DNA from: Maricaulis maris_C
GTDB lineage: Bacteria; Pseudomonadota; Alphaproteobacteria; Caulobacterales; Maricaulaceae
Length of the DNA: 64,000 nt
Direction: 5' to 3'
NCBI RefSeq assembly: GCF_049116555.1
Contig: NZ_JAGDYT010000006.1
Span: 310,001 to 374,000 of the forward strand
Below the pieces are notes generated by a model that worked only from the letters and a program-made list of their open reading frames with translations, ran no database searches and was not told the DNA's origin. The position numbers and the translations under genes are program-made. Positions 1 through 8,852 of the stretch are shown piece by piece (the stretch's first letter is position 1; each line of letters opens with the position of its first letter).

Positions 1-222
1 GCAATGATCGATAACAGCCAGTCCCTGCGCGAGGGCCGGTATGACAGCGACCTCTTCCTGCAGACCTTTGCCGAGCTCGGCGGGACAGAGAGTGTCACCA
101 CCTGGATCAGACACATGGAGGCCGGTGATTTCCAGGACCCGGCCGTTTTCCTGGTCGAAGGCCTGACTGCCGCCGGGGTTGCTATCGATCTGGTTGAGGG
201 GGCTCCCCTTCTGTCACGCTGA
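1..222 (+). CDS. 3' end of an unidentified protein (truncated by window edge)
   Basis: The frame is open from the first base of the window (GCA ATG ATC GAT ...) to a TGA at 220-222, so this is probably the C-terminal 73 residues of a longer protein whose start lies to the left; the internal Met at codon 2 need not be a start. Codon third positions are strongly G/C, as in the real genes here, while the opposite strand is less gene-like. The tail is acidic and soluble with no membrane segment. I do not recognise the family. Confidence 0.55.
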   Translation, partial: AMIDNSQSLREGRYDSDLFLQTFAELGGTESVTTWIRHMEAGDFQDPAVFLVEGLTAAGVAIDLVEGAPLLSR

Positions 223-1213
223 GCCTGGGCGGAGATCAGAGGCCTAACGGGTCGAACATCTGGGTCCCCGCTCTCCATCCCGCTTTCGCGGGTGACAGGG
301 ATGACAGGATTTTTGAGGTCGCGTGAGCGAGGGGGGCGCCTCGGCGCGATCCCGTCACCAAAGCGACTTGTCAGCCAGCGGGCCGTATCCGGTTTTCAAG
401 CTCAAGGGTGAAACCGCGCAGCGGCGAGACGGCGTGGGTGATCGGAGGTCGATGACGACACGCTGGCGCATTTCACCCCATCCGGCCCTTCGGGCCACCT
501 CCCCTTGTCTGGGAAAGGACCTGATGAGCCCCCCTTATCCCCGCTTCGCACCCGTCCTTCTCCCTTGGGAGACGGTGTACCGGAGGGGCGGCTGAAGAAG
601 AATTGCGCCGGGAATACCGGGCCTTACCCCTCACCCAACCTTCGACCGCCCTCTCCCGGGGGAGGGGGAAAATGCGCCCGGGCACAAAACTTGTCCGCCC
701 CCCTTCTGTCCTGCCGCATACTCCTCCCCGTTCCCGCGCTGCTCGAGGCCCGGATTGGTGATCCGGGGGCGCGGGGAGGACGGAGCTCGTCCGGTTGCCT
801 GGAAACACCGCCAGACCAACCCGGCGTGGCCATCGATGGGACGGCGGCACAAAGCTCGACCGCTTTATCCCATCGGTTTCGAGACGGGGCCGGCAACGGC
901 CCTGAGTAAATCTCCGTGTGCAAGGTGCCCCCGGCGCCACCCACAAAACTTCCATAGCAAGGCACCGGCAAGGCACCTCGCACCCCTCTACGGCCCGAAC
1001 CGCCAGGCGATCCCGCCATGGCGCGGAGAGGCTTGTCCCCCATCCATCAACAGATGCGAGGTAGGCCATGTCAGCTCGCCTCCCTGCCCCTTCCACCGGA
1101 AATCCTGTCTGGCGCTTTCGCGCCTCCGGCCGGGCGGGGAGGTTGCTGAAACCCGTCTGGCCAGCGCGCGCCGGGCCTTTTAAAACAGGGCCTACACACT
1201 CTGGGGAGAGATC
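223..1213. other. Long palindrome-rich intergenic region without a supported gene
   Basis: About 1 kb between the unidentified upstream gene and the S9 peptidase. Several overlapping frames are open on both strands, but their translations are Pro/Arg/Ser-rich, mutually overlapping and lack family motifs, as expected of random GC-rich DNA. The stretch contains several short palindromes of the CTCCC...GGGAG type (about 500-525, 560-575 and 648-671) and a REP-like unit at 277-302. The last 50 bases hold the ribosome binding site of the next gene (GGGGAGAG). Confidence 0.6.
277..302. repeat. REP-like palindromic element
   Basis: ATCCC (277-281) and GGGAT (298-302) enclose an inner hairpin CCCGC-tttc-GCGGG (279-292), followed by GACAGG. 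This is the typical form of short extragenic palindromes in alphaproteobacteria (compare 33038-33069 in this window). Confidence 0.5.
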
Positions 1214-3469
1214 ATGTCCTTTCGTTATGCCGGCCTTGCGGCTGTTGCCGCCCTTGCGGGCGCCTGCCAGCCCGCCTCCGAACCTGCCACCGAAATCGCC
1301 GCCAGCGAGCCCGCTCTCACCATTGAGCGGATCTATGCCAGCCCCTCCCTGTCTGGCGCGACGCCCCGTTCCCTCACCTTCTCGCCGGACGGGTCCCGCG
1401 TGACCTTCCTGCGTGCCAAGGCCGATGACGCGTCCGTGCTTGACCTGTGGGCGATGGATATCGATGGCGGCGAGCCCTACTTGCTGGTCGACAGCCAGGT
1501 GCTCGCGCCGGACGAACGCGCCCTGACCGAGGCCGAGCGGCAATTGCGCGAGCGGGCCCGTATCTCCTCGACCGGTATCGTGCGCTATGATTGGGACACG
1601 CAGGGCGAGGCCATCCTCGTGCCGCTGGACGGCGACGTCTTCTACGTCAATGTCGAAAGCGGTGAAGCCCGCCGGCTGATGGAGACGCCGGAATACGAGA
1701 CCGATGCCCGCATCTCCCCGCGGGGCAATTTCGTCTCCTTCATCCGCGAACAAAATCTCTACGTCATTGATCTGGAGAGTGGCGCCGAAACCGCCATCAC
1801 GACCGAAGGCGGAGATCTTGTCTCCTGGGGCATGGCGGAGTTCGTCGCCCAGGAAGAGCTGAGCCGCCGCACCGGCTATTGGTGGTCACCGGACGAGCAA
1901 TACATTGCCCTCGCCCGCGTCGATGAAAGCCCGGTCGAAAACATCCAGCGCATGGAGATCGCCGCCGACGGGTCTGCCCGCGTTGTCGACCAGCGCTATC
2001 CGCGCGCCGGCACCGACAATGCGACAGTCGAGCTCTTCATCGCCGAACGCGAAACCGGCGCGCGTCGACCGGTCGAGCTGGCCGCGACTGACGACATCTA
2101 TCTGGCCCGGGTCAACTGGGCCTCGGACAGCACCACCGCCTATGTGCAGGTGCTCAACCGGATGCAGGACCAGATCACCATTCTGGCCGCCGATCCCGCA
2201 ACCGGCGCAGCATCGCCCTGGCTCGTCGAGACGACTGATATCTGGATCAATCTGACCAATGATTTCCGCGCCCTCGCTGATGGTACGGTGCTTTGGACCA
2301 GTGAGGACATGCCGGGCGGTTTCCGTCACATCCAGCACCGCGCCGCCGATGGCAGCCTGATCAGCCAGGTGACATCGGGCGACTGGGTCGTAGGCAGCAT
2401 CAATGCTGTCGATCTGGAGGACGGGCTTGTCTATTTCACCGGCTGGATCGAGACGCCGCTGGAACGGCATGTCTATTCGGTGCCGCTGGACGGCTCGGCC
2501 GCACCGACGCGGATTACATCGGGACACGGGCGCTGGTCGGCACGCTTCGGGCGGGATGCCGCGACCTTCATCGGGACTTATTCCGATCCGCAAACCCCGG
2601 CCCGGACGGCCCTGTATTCGGTGGATGGCACCCCTATCCGCTGGATCGAGGAAAATGCCCTCGTCGAGGGGCATCCCTATTTCCCCTATCTGGATGACCA
2701 TATCACGCCGGAGTACGGCACGCTGACGGCCGCCGACGGGAGCGAGCTTCACTACCAGATCTTCCTGCCCGCCGATTTCGATCCGGACCGGCAATACCCG
2801 GCGATCCAGTATCTCTATGGCGGCCCGCACAGCCAGCAGGTCCATCGCGGCTGGCAGTCAATGCGCGCGCAGATGTTTGCCCAGCGCGGCTATGTCTATT
2901 TCACCCTCGACAATCGCGGCGCCGCCAATCGCGGCCGCGAGTTTGAAGGCCATATCCGCCACCGCATGGGCTCGGTCGAGGTCGAGGACCAGCTGGTTGG
3001 GCTGGACTATCTCAAGAGCCTCGACTTCGTCGATGCGGATCGCGTCGGGATCTGGGGCTGGTCCTATGGCGGCTACATGACGCTGATGGCGACCTTGCAG
3101 GCACCGGACGCCTGGGCAGCGGGCGTTGCCGGAGCACCGGTTACCGACTGGACGCTCTACGACACCGCCTATACCGAGCGCTATATGGGTCACCCGGACG
3201 CCAATTTCGGCGGCTATGAGCAGTCCTCCGTCTTTGCCCATCTCGACAATTACGAGACCCCGCTCCTGCTGATCCACGGCATGGCCGACGACAATGTCAT
3301 CTTCGCCAATTCCGTCCGGCTCTATTCCGAGCTGCAGCAGCAACGCGCCGATTTCGAAATGATGACCTATCCGGGCCAACGCCACGGCGTGCGCGGCGAA
3401 GACCGCTCGGTGCATCTGTGGACGATGATCGTGGACTATTTCGATCGCAAGCTGAAGGACGGGGAATAG
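1214..3469 (+). CDS. S9 family dipeptidyl peptidase IV-type lipoprotein
   Basis: Serine exopeptidase of the prolyl oligopeptidase clan, expected to clip N-terminal X-Pro/X-Ala dipeptides from peptides in the periplasm. The N-terminus is a lipoprotein signal ending in LAGAC, so it is probably membrane-anchored. Residues about 35-480 form the beta-propeller (with the AQEELSR segment carrying the Glu-Glu pair that binds the substrate amino terminus in DPP-IV), and about 520-751 the alpha/beta hydrolase domain. The catalytic triad is visible: Ser617 in GWSYGGYM, Asp692 in HGMADDN and His724 in GQRHG, with DPP-IV-like spacing. Length (751 aa) fits the family. GGGGAGAG precedes the ATG. It ends 5 bases from a convergent gene. 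Confidence 0.93.
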   Translation: MSFRYAGLAAVAALAGACQPASEPATEIAASEPALTIERIYASPSLSGATPRSLTFSPDGSRVTFLRAKADDASVLDLWAMDIDGGEPYLLVDSQVLAPDERALTEAERQLRERARISSTGIVRYDWDTQGEAILVPLDGDVFYVNVESGEARRLMETPEYETDARISPRGNFVSFIREQNLYVIDLESGAETAITTEGGDLVSWGMAEFVAQEELSRRTGYWWSPDEQYIALARVDESPVENIQRMEIAADGSARVVDQRYPRAGTDNATVELFIAERETGARRPVELAATDDIYLARVNWASDSTTAYVQVLNRMQDQITILAADPATGAASPWLVETTDIWINLTNDFRALADGTVLWTSEDMPGGFRHIQHRAADGSLISQVTSGDWVVGSINAVDLEDGLVYFTGWIETPLERHVYSVPLDGSAAPTRITSGHGRWSARFGRDAATFIGTYSDPQTPARTALYSVDGTPIRWIEENALVEGHPYFPYLDDHITPEYGTLTAADGSELHYQIFLPADFDPDRQYPAIQYLYGGPHSQQVHRGWQSMRAQMFAQRGYVYFTLDNRGAANRGREFEGHIRHRMGSVEVEDQLVGLDYLKSLDFVDADRVGIWGWSYGGYMTLMATLQAPDAWAAGVAGAPVTDWTLYDTAYTERYMGHPDANFGGYEQSSVFAHLDNYETPLLLIHGMADDNVIFANSVRLYSELQQQRADFEMMTYPGQRHGVRGEDRSVHLWTMIVDYFDRKLKDGE

Positions 3470-3474
3470 GCCCC

Positions 3475-4197
3475 CTAGAACACCACCCAGCGATCGGCCT
3501 CGTCGCGCATTTGCTGGCGACGCGGTTTCCAGTCCGGCATCAGGCTTTCCACCACACGCCAATAGGCGGGTGAGTGATTGGGCTCGACCAGATGGGCGGC
3601 CTCGTGGGCGCAGACATAGTCGATCAGCGCTTCGGGAAAGCCCATCAGGCGCCAGTTGAGACGGATGGTGGCGTCCGAGGCACACGACCCCCAGCGACGC
3701 TTCTGGTCGCGCACGATGACCTTGCGCACCGGTCGTCCGAGCCGGGCGGCATAAGCCTCGACCTTGGGCGCCATCAACGCCTCGCCCTCACGCTTGTAGA
3801 AGCGCTGCAGGGCCTTGGTGAGGGTCCGGGTGCGCAGCTCACCGTCAAGATGGGCATCATGCTTGAGGATGAGCCGGTCGCCCTCACGCCGCACGGTCGT
3901 CCGCACGCCCTCGCCGCGCAGATCGAGGGTCAGCTTACCGCCGAGCCAGGGCAGGCTGGCCCCGCTTTCCAGGACCAGTTCCGGTGCGGCAGGGCGGGCC
4001 GCCCAGTCGTCGAGCTTGGACAGGATCCAGCCGGATTTGGTGACCAGGGCGCGCCGGATCTCCCGCTCGCTGGCCCGGCGCGGCGCGGCAACGGCCAGAC
4101 CGTCACGCGAGATGGTGAAACCGATCGTCCGGCGCGCCGAGCGTCGCAAGGTGAAGGCAACAGACCGCCCGTCCAGCTCGATCGAATACTCACTCAT
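3475..4197 (-). CDS. SprT/YgjP-like (DUF45) zinc metallohydrolase
   Basis: 240-aa member of the YgjP/WSS1-SprT-like predicted metal-dependent hydrolases. The C-terminal half carries the zinc site: CAHEAAHLVEPNHS (HExxH plus the downstream His) after the family signature RWGSCASDATIRLNWRL; the N-terminal half is a small beta-rich domain. The substrate is unknown; related proteins are intracellular proteases. I chose the ATG at 4197 because it overlaps the TetR stop in an ATGA, indicating translational coupling; an upstream in-frame start would add 17 residues of low-complexity sequence lying inside the TetR gene. Confidence 0.85.
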   Translation of the reverse strand: MSEYSIELDGRSVAFTLRRSARRTIGFTISRDGLAVAAPRRASEREIRRALVTKSGWILSKLDDWAARPAAPELVLESGASLPWLGGKLTLDLRGEGVRTTVRREGDRLILKHDAHLDGELRTRTLTKALQRFYKREGEALMAPKVEAYAARLGRPVRKVIVRDQKRRWGSCASDATIRLNWRLMGFPEALIDYVCAHEAAHLVEPNHSPAYWRVVESLMPDWKPRRQQMRDEADRWVVF

Positions 4198-4811
4198 GCC
4201 GCAGAATCCGGGATCAGGCCCTCCACGCCGAAGCGGCGGATCAGGCAAAGCTGTTCAATGACAGCCTCATCCGTCATCCGGGAGCGGTCGTCCAGCCACC
4301 AGTCGAGCAAATGAAAGACCGCACCCACTTCACAGCGGGCCGCGGCGTGCGGATCGAGATCCTTGCGGGCCCAGCCATCACGTTGCCCCTCGACCAGCTC
4401 AGCGACCCTCAGCGCGGCGATGGCATCGACGACTTCGCGCTGAAGCGGATCCGCGCCGGCCCCGCGGCTCAACAACAGGCGGAAGAGATCCCCATAGATG
4501 CCGGCAAAGGTGACCACGCCCTCCATCGCTGCCCGGTCCTTGATCTCTCGCGAACCCGGCGTCTGCTGGGCCATGGCCAGGCCGGCGAGCACCGCCTCCT
4601 TGCCGGCGCGCATGACCTCGACAAAGAGCGCCTCCTTGTCCGGGAAGTGGGTATAGAGCGTGCCCATGGCGACACCGGCCTCACGGGCAATATCGCCAAT
4701 TCGGGTGCCCTCGACTCCCTTGGCGGCGAACACGGAGGCGCCGGCCGTGACCAGCCTCGCCCGCGTCTCGTCCTTCTGCTCACTCCGCCGCTTGGCCAAT
4801 CCCGACTCCAC
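4194..4811 (-). CDS. TetR/AcrR family transcriptional regulator
   Basis: 205-aa one-domain repressor type. Residues about 12-60 form the TetR helix-turn-helix (IGDIAREAGVAMGTLYTHFPDKEALF is the diagnostic recognition region); the rest is the variable ligand-binding domain. GTG start. It is the first gene of a two-gene unit with the SprT-like hydrolase (ATGA overlap) and is divergent from the secreted protein at 4899. The AT-rich spacer between them (about 4825-4875) contains a direct repeat ATTCATT at 4839 and 4850, a possible autoregulatory site. The ligand cannot be told from sequence. Confidence 0.88.
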   Translation of the reverse strand: MESGLAKRRSEQKDETRARLVTAGASVFAAKGVEGTRIGDIAREAGVAMGTLYTHFPDKEALFVEVMRAGKEAVLAGLAMAQQTPGSREIKDRAAMEGVVTFAGIYGDLFRLLLSRGAGADPLQREVVDAIAALRVAELVEGQRDGWARKDLDPHAAARCEVGAVFHLLDWWLDDRSRMTDEAVIEQLCLIRRFGVEGLIPDSAA

Positions 4812-4843
4812 ACGCGCAAATCAGTTCGTTGAAAATATATTCA

Positions 4844-4871
4844 TTGAACATTCATTCAGCAAATGTATTCT
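4844..4871 (+). promoter_or_regulatory. Sigma-70-type promoter within a TetR-flanking AT-rich spacer
   Basis: TTGAAC (4844-4849), 16-base spacer, TATTCT (4866-4871), reading toward the gene at 4899. The ATTCATT direct repeats (4839-4845, 4850-4856) overlap the -35 element, so the divergent TetR protein could control this promoter. Predicted from sequence only. Confidence 0.5.
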
Positions 4872-4898
4872 GTCCCGACTGTCGGACGGGAGGACGCG

Positions 4899-6041
4899 AT
4901 GCGGATTCTGGTACTCATGGCAAGCTTGCTGATGCTCCCGGCGCTGACCGGCGCTGTCGAGGCCAATTGCCACTGGCAGGTCTCCACCCGGCTTCTCGGG
5001 CACCAGCCTGGCGTCGGCTCGATTTCCAGCCAGACCTGGCCGCTTGCCAATATCAATGTCCGTGTCCAGGCCCGCACGCCGGGCGGGTTCTGGAATACGC
5101 CCAACTGGCCGGCGGTGACGAGCGATGGCGACGGTTTCGCCACCTTAGTCTCGGCGATAGCCTTTGCCGATCCGGATTGCCAGACCGCCCGCGCCATCAG
5201 GGTCCAGGTGAGAAACTTCCACACCGGGATGAGTTGGCGCACCGTCCATCAGCAATCCCTGCCGGGGCATGGCGATCATGTCGGCCTGTTCGATCCGGCG
5301 CCGATTCATGCCGTCACGGTTGGAAATCTCGTCCTGGACGGCCCCTATCGCGGCGATGGTGTCATCGTCATCGAGAGTATCGGCGACCCGCCGGCCGACT
5401 GGGAGACGTCTGGCGATGAGCCGCAGGATGTGCCGGCTGTCGAGCCCGCTGATCCGCAAGCAGCCGACGCCCCGTCTCAGCCCGACCGCACCGGTGCAAT
5501 CCTGGATGCCGACCCCTGCCATGTGTACCGTCTGCCGATCGTCGCGGGTGTCGAATTCCGCTTCGGCCAGATGCCGGCACAACCCGGACCGCTCTCGGCC
5601 GACAACGCCCTGCGCATCTCGACCCGTCCCAACGGGGGTGGCGCGATGACGTTGAACCGGCTGACCTATCATGTGCACGTCGAGAATGCCGGGCAGCGTG
5701 ACTTCCACGCCCTCCACCATTGCCCGGTCGAGCTCCATGTCCGCCTCAATGAGGGTCCGGGACAGCGCAGCGGCGATGGCTGGTCGCTGCCCTTTACCAC
5801 GCGCATTCCCGACCTGGCGGTCAATGCGGTGGTGGCGCTTGATGACACCGCCAACCTGCTTGGAGCCGGCGATGACTTCGTCGGCGCCTGGAGCCAGGAC
5901 TACGCGTATGTGCTGATCGAGGTGACGCTCGATGCGACCAACCGGGTCCGCGAAACCGCCGAGGGCGATAACCGGATCGTCCATTGCTATCACGCCCCGT
6001 CCAACAGCTTTGCCGATATGGCCGCCTGCCAAGGAGACTGA
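4899..6041 (+). CDS. Secreted protein of unknown function with CARDB-like end
   Basis: 380 aa. The ATG at 4899 is chosen because GGGAGG lies 8 bases upstream and it begins a clean signal peptide (MRILVLMASLLMLPALTG, cleavage near VEA-N); an earlier in-frame ATG adds 12 residues without a ribosome site. The mature protein has several cysteines, a Pro/Asp/Glu-rich linker around residues 175-205, and a C-terminal segment (about 310-365) whose ending DATNRVRETAEGDN resembles CARDB/adhesin-type immunoglobulin-like folds. Two bases separate it from the OmpA-family gene, so the two are likely co-transcribed and act in the periplasm or at the envelope. I do not recognise a specific family. Confidence 0.72.
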   Translation: MRILVLMASLLMLPALTGAVEANCHWQVSTRLLGHQPGVGSISSQTWPLANINVRVQARTPGGFWNTPNWPAVTSDGDGFATLVSAIAFADPDCQTARAIRVQVRNFHTGMSWRTVHQQSLPGHGDHVGLFDPAPIHAVTVGNLVLDGPYRGDGVIVIESIGDPPADWETSGDEPQDVPAVEPADPQAADAPSQPDRTGAILDADPCHVYRLPIVAGVEFRFGQMPAQPGPLSADNALRISTRPNGGGAMTLNRLTYHVHVENAGQRDFHALHHCPVELHVRLNEGPGQRSGDGWSLPFTTRIPDLAVNAVVALDDTANLLGAGDDFVGAWSQDYAYVLIEVTLDATNRVRETAEGDNRIVHCYHAPSNSFADMAACQGD

Positions 6042-6043
6042 TC

Positions 6044-6958
6044 ATGATCCGCGCCCTTGCCGCCCTGCTTACCCTCGTACTCATCCTCGCCGGCATCGCC
6101 GCTGCCGTCCTCGCCCAGGAACCGGTCGAGGGCCACCCGCTGATCTCGCCTTATGAAGGATCCGAAGGTGGCGGAGAGTATTGGCGGTTTGACGAATACG
6201 CCTTGATCACCGGTTTCGATTTCGACGCCCGTGCCGCGGTGACGATTCCGGTGCAGGGGCGGGTCACGAAGCTGGATTACGACAATCCCGACGACCGGTC
6301 AGAGCTGGAAATCTTCACCAATTACCGCGAAGCGCTCGACGCGGCAGGGTATCAGCCGATCTGGTCCTGCGCCCGGGACGGGTCCTGTACGACCGGATCC
6401 AGCCGCAACGCCTTCTACCAGGCCAATGGCATGCGGGCGATCAACGGACCAAACTCGCACTATACCGCCGGCACGCTGAACCATGACGGGCGACTGGCCT
6501 ATATCGCCCTTGGTGTCGGCCGCCACACCACCTCGATCGTGATTGTCGAAACCGATGAGATGGACCGGGACATGGTCACCGTTTCGGCCGAAGCCCTCGC
6601 CGCCGGCCTCGATGCCGAGGGACATGTCCGGGTCGATGGCCTGCTCTTCGCCCATGACAGTGACGTCCTGCTGCCAGAGTCGGAGACGGCCCTGACCGCC
6701 TTGCGGGATCTGCTGATCGCGCGACCATCGCTGTCGCTCTACGTCGTCGGACACACCGACATGTCCGGCACGCTCAGCTACAATATGAATCTGTCAAACC
6801 GCCGGGCGGCCGCCGTGGTTGACGCCCTGACGGCGCTCGACGGGATTGACGCCGAACGCCTCATCGCCGCCGGGGTCGGACCGCTGGCGCCGGAGGCCAG
6901 CAATGCCGACGATACGGGGCGCCGGCACAATCGCCGGGTCGAGATCGTGGCGCGCTAG
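6044..6958 (+). CDS. OmpA-family C-terminal domain protein
   Basis: 304 aa, secreted or inner-membrane-anchored by an N-terminal hydrophobic segment (ALAALLTLVLILAGIAAAVLA). The first about 200 residues are a DUF4892-like or unassigned domain. Residues about 205-304 form an OmpA-like peptidoglycan-binding domain: LLFAHDSDVLLPES, VVGHTDMSGTL, NLSNRRAAAVVDAL and the closing RRHNRRVEIV motif are all present. The start is fixed by AAGGAG 7 bases before the ATG at 6044. Paired with the preceding secreted protein; together they probably form a peptidoglycan-associated envelope module. Confidence 0.85.
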   Translation: MIRALAALLTLVLILAGIAAAVLAQEPVEGHPLISPYEGSEGGGEYWRFDEYALITGFDFDARAAVTIPVQGRVTKLDYDNPDDRSELEIFTNYREALDAAGYQPIWSCARDGSCTTGSSRNAFYQANGMRAINGPNSHYTAGTLNHDGRLAYIALGVGRHTTSIVIVETDEMDRDMVTVSAEALAAGLDAEGHVRVDGLLFAHDSDVLLPESETALTALRDLLIARPSLSLYVVGHTDMSGTLSYNMNLSNRRAAAVVDALTALDGIDAERLIAAGVGPLAPEASNADDTGRRHNRRVEIVAR

Positions 6959-7017
6959 ACGCGCTTTCCAGACATCCCGCACGCCGCCTTGATGGCGGAC
7001 CCCAAACGGGCGGGACA

Positions 7018-7058
7018 GGGGGCAGTGTCAGCCCGAACCCAAGACCGGCACTGCCCCC
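7018..7058. terminator. Hairpin between convergent genes
   Basis: GGGGGCAGTG (7018-7027) pairs perfectly with CACTGCCCCC (7049-7058), leaving a 21-base loop. It sits between the ends of the OmpA-family gene and the convergent msrC. There is no T-run, so it may be a rho-dependent or RNA-stabilising hairpin rather than a classical terminator. Confidence 0.4.
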
Positions 7059-7077
7059 GCGCGTCTCAGTTCAGTGA

Positions 7078-7551
7078 TCAGGCAATCGTCAGCAGCTCGC
7101 CACAGATCGCTTCCAGGCCGGCCTGGTCATCCGTGTCGAAGGCACCGAATTCGGTGGAGTCGATGTCCAGCACGGCGACCAGCTGGCCGTCGGCATCACG
7201 CACCGGCACGACGATTTCCGAGTTTGAGCGGCTGTCGCAGGCGATGTGGCCGGGAAAGGCGTGCACGTCTTCCACGAGCTGGGTCTCGCCCGTGGCCGCG
7301 GCAGCCCCACACACACCCTTGCCGAACGGGATACGCAGGCAGCCCATCGTGCCCTGATAGGGGCCGACAACGAGTTCGGTCGGTTTGGCAGGGTCGACCT
7401 CGTAAAAACCGGTCCAGAAGAAGCGCTCACCGAACATCTCGCGCAGCAGGCAGCTGGCCGTGGCAAAGCGCGCCGTACGGCTGGTCTCGCCCGCGATCAC
7501 CGCGGCGATCTGCTTGCGCACATCCTCATAAAGCTCGGCTTTGCTGGTCAT
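7078..7551 (-). CDS. msrC: Free methionine-(R)-sulfoxide reductase (GAF domain)
   Basis: 157-aa single GAF domain protein of the fRMsr (YebR) family, a cytosolic enzyme that reduces free methionine-R-sulfoxide using thioredoxin. The family cysteines are in place: GCLRIPFGKGVCG (two Cys about ten residues apart) and HIACDSRSNSE, followed by VPVRDADGQLVAVLDIDS. Length is typical. ATG preceded by GGGATGATGTC. Thioredoxin reductase (trxB, 56283) is in the same window but not adjacent. Confidence 0.9.
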   Translation of the reverse strand: MTSKAELYEDVRKQIAAVIAGETSRTARFATASCLLREMFGERFFWTGFYEVDPAKPTELVVGPYQGTMGCLRIPFGKGVCGAAAATGETQLVEDVHAFPGHIACDSRSNSEIVVPVRDADGQLVAVLDIDSTEFGAFDTDDQAGLEAICGELLTIA

Positions 7552-7629
7552 GACATCATCCCTTGCTGGTCGCCGGGAAGATCGGTGTGCGGCGGGGCCG
7601 GTTCAAGGGGGCTTGGCAGCGCGACCCTG

Positions 7630-8664
7630 TCAGAGACGCACATTGCCACACAGGGACTGGCGGATCGCCCGCTCGATCGCCTGCTCGGCATTGTCGGTCC
7701 CGCCCTCCTCGCCGGCCTCCTCGCTGTCGAGGCGGCGGGCTTCGTATTCGAGGCGCGTGTGGATCATGCGGATACGGGCATCGACCAGGCCATAGATCAG
7801 ATCGGGAATCTTGGTCGAGACATTCATGCCGAAATCCTTGGCATCCTTGGGCGTGATGGCCTGGCTGTGCGACAGCGTGCCGGCTGACAGCGTGTCGGCG
7901 ATATGGTGGTCCGGCTTGCCCTCGGCCTTGTGGATTTCATTGACAATGTCGCGCGCGACCTGCCCGGCATAACGATCATATTTCTCGGCCTCATGGGCCA
8001 GCATGACCAGGACATCCTGGGTCGCCAGCGGCCCCTTCTGGGCGAGAAGCTCCTTGTAGGCCTCGGTAGGGAAGCCGCCATAGATCGTATCGATCGGGCC
8101 CAGTGAGGCGGTCGGATCCATGACGATCTTGTCCGCCGCGAGGGCGATCATCGTGCCACCGGACATGGCGACATAAGGCACATAGGCCACCACACGCGGT
8201 TCGCGCCTGGGATTGTAATGCCCCTTGCCCTTGGACAAGTGCTGCTTGATGGCCAAGGCGATCATGTGGGCCGGCCGGGCATAGCCGCCCAGCGTATGCA
8301 GCACGATCACGATCCGTGCGCGCGGATTGGCCTGGCGGATCGAGGCGACCGCCTCAAAGGCCTCGTCAAAGGCGATCTGTTGCTGGGCACTGTCGCGGCC
8401 AACGAAGTCGTCGCCGAGATCATGGATGAGATCGACCAGAACCGTATTCCCGCTCTCGATCTTCTTGCGGTATTTCTCGTAGTCCTTCTTGGCGTCCTCA
8501 TAACGCGCCGCCCGCTTGCGGCGCAGCTTGTAGACCTGACGCTCATCAGACACGGCGCGCTGCCGATTGAGATGCATGGAGATGGCGCTGATCGCGAGGA
8601 TAAGGACAAACAGACCGGCCCCGGCCACGCCGTAGAGCACCGTATTGTCCACACCTTCAATCAC
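7630..8664 (-). CDS. SDH/Clp-fold membrane serine protease
   Basis: Predicted serine protease of the SDH family (PF01972-like; ClpP/crotonase fold). An N-terminal membrane segment (VLYGVAGAGLFVLILAISAI) is followed by a basic coiled linker and the protease domain: VIVLHTLGGYARPAHMIA gives the oxyanion region, YVAMSGGTMIALAADKIVMDPTASLGPID contains the nucleophile Ser in the MSGG motif, as in SppA-like proteins, and the catalytic Lys is probably in the later helix (HEAEKYD region). I start at the GTG at 8664; the frame can be extended to a TTG at 8709. Residues about 310-335 are acidic. Probable role in membrane-protein quality control. Confidence 0.8.
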   Translation of the reverse strand: MIEGVDNTVLYGVAGAGLFVLILAISAISMHLNRQRAVSDERQVYKLRRKRAARYEDAKKDYEKYRKKIESGNTVLVDLIHDLGDDFVGRDSAQQQIAFDEAFEAVASIRQANPRARIVIVLHTLGGYARPAHMIALAIKQHLSKGKGHYNPRREPRVVAYVPYVAMSGGTMIALAADKIVMDPTASLGPIDTIYGGFPTEAYKELLAQKGPLATQDVLVMLAHEAEKYDRYAGQVARDIVNEIHKAEGKPDHHIADTLSAGTLSHSQAITPKDAKDFGMNVSTKIPDLIYGLVDARIRMIHTRLEYEARRLDSEEAGEEGGTDNAEQAIERAIRQSLCGNVRL

Positions 8665-8852
8665 GCCCAACCCCCGACACACACAACGCCCGGTCCGGAT
8701 ATTAACCAAACGCTAACGCGCGCAACAAGCAAAAGCGTGAAGGGCGGGCAGGATCACGGCATTATCTCCACTTGCGTGGCAGAGCGGCACCAATTGCGGT
8801 TGGCATGTCCGGGGAATCGGGCGCCAGTTTTGATCAGATGAGGGGATGTCAG

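Noticed and set aside
473..1753. 426-residue minus-strand open frame across the 5' spacer and the S9 peptidase
   Set aside because: It overlaps a well-supported peptidase gene antisense, has Arg/Gly/Pro-rich composition and no motif; typical of GC-rich shadow frames.
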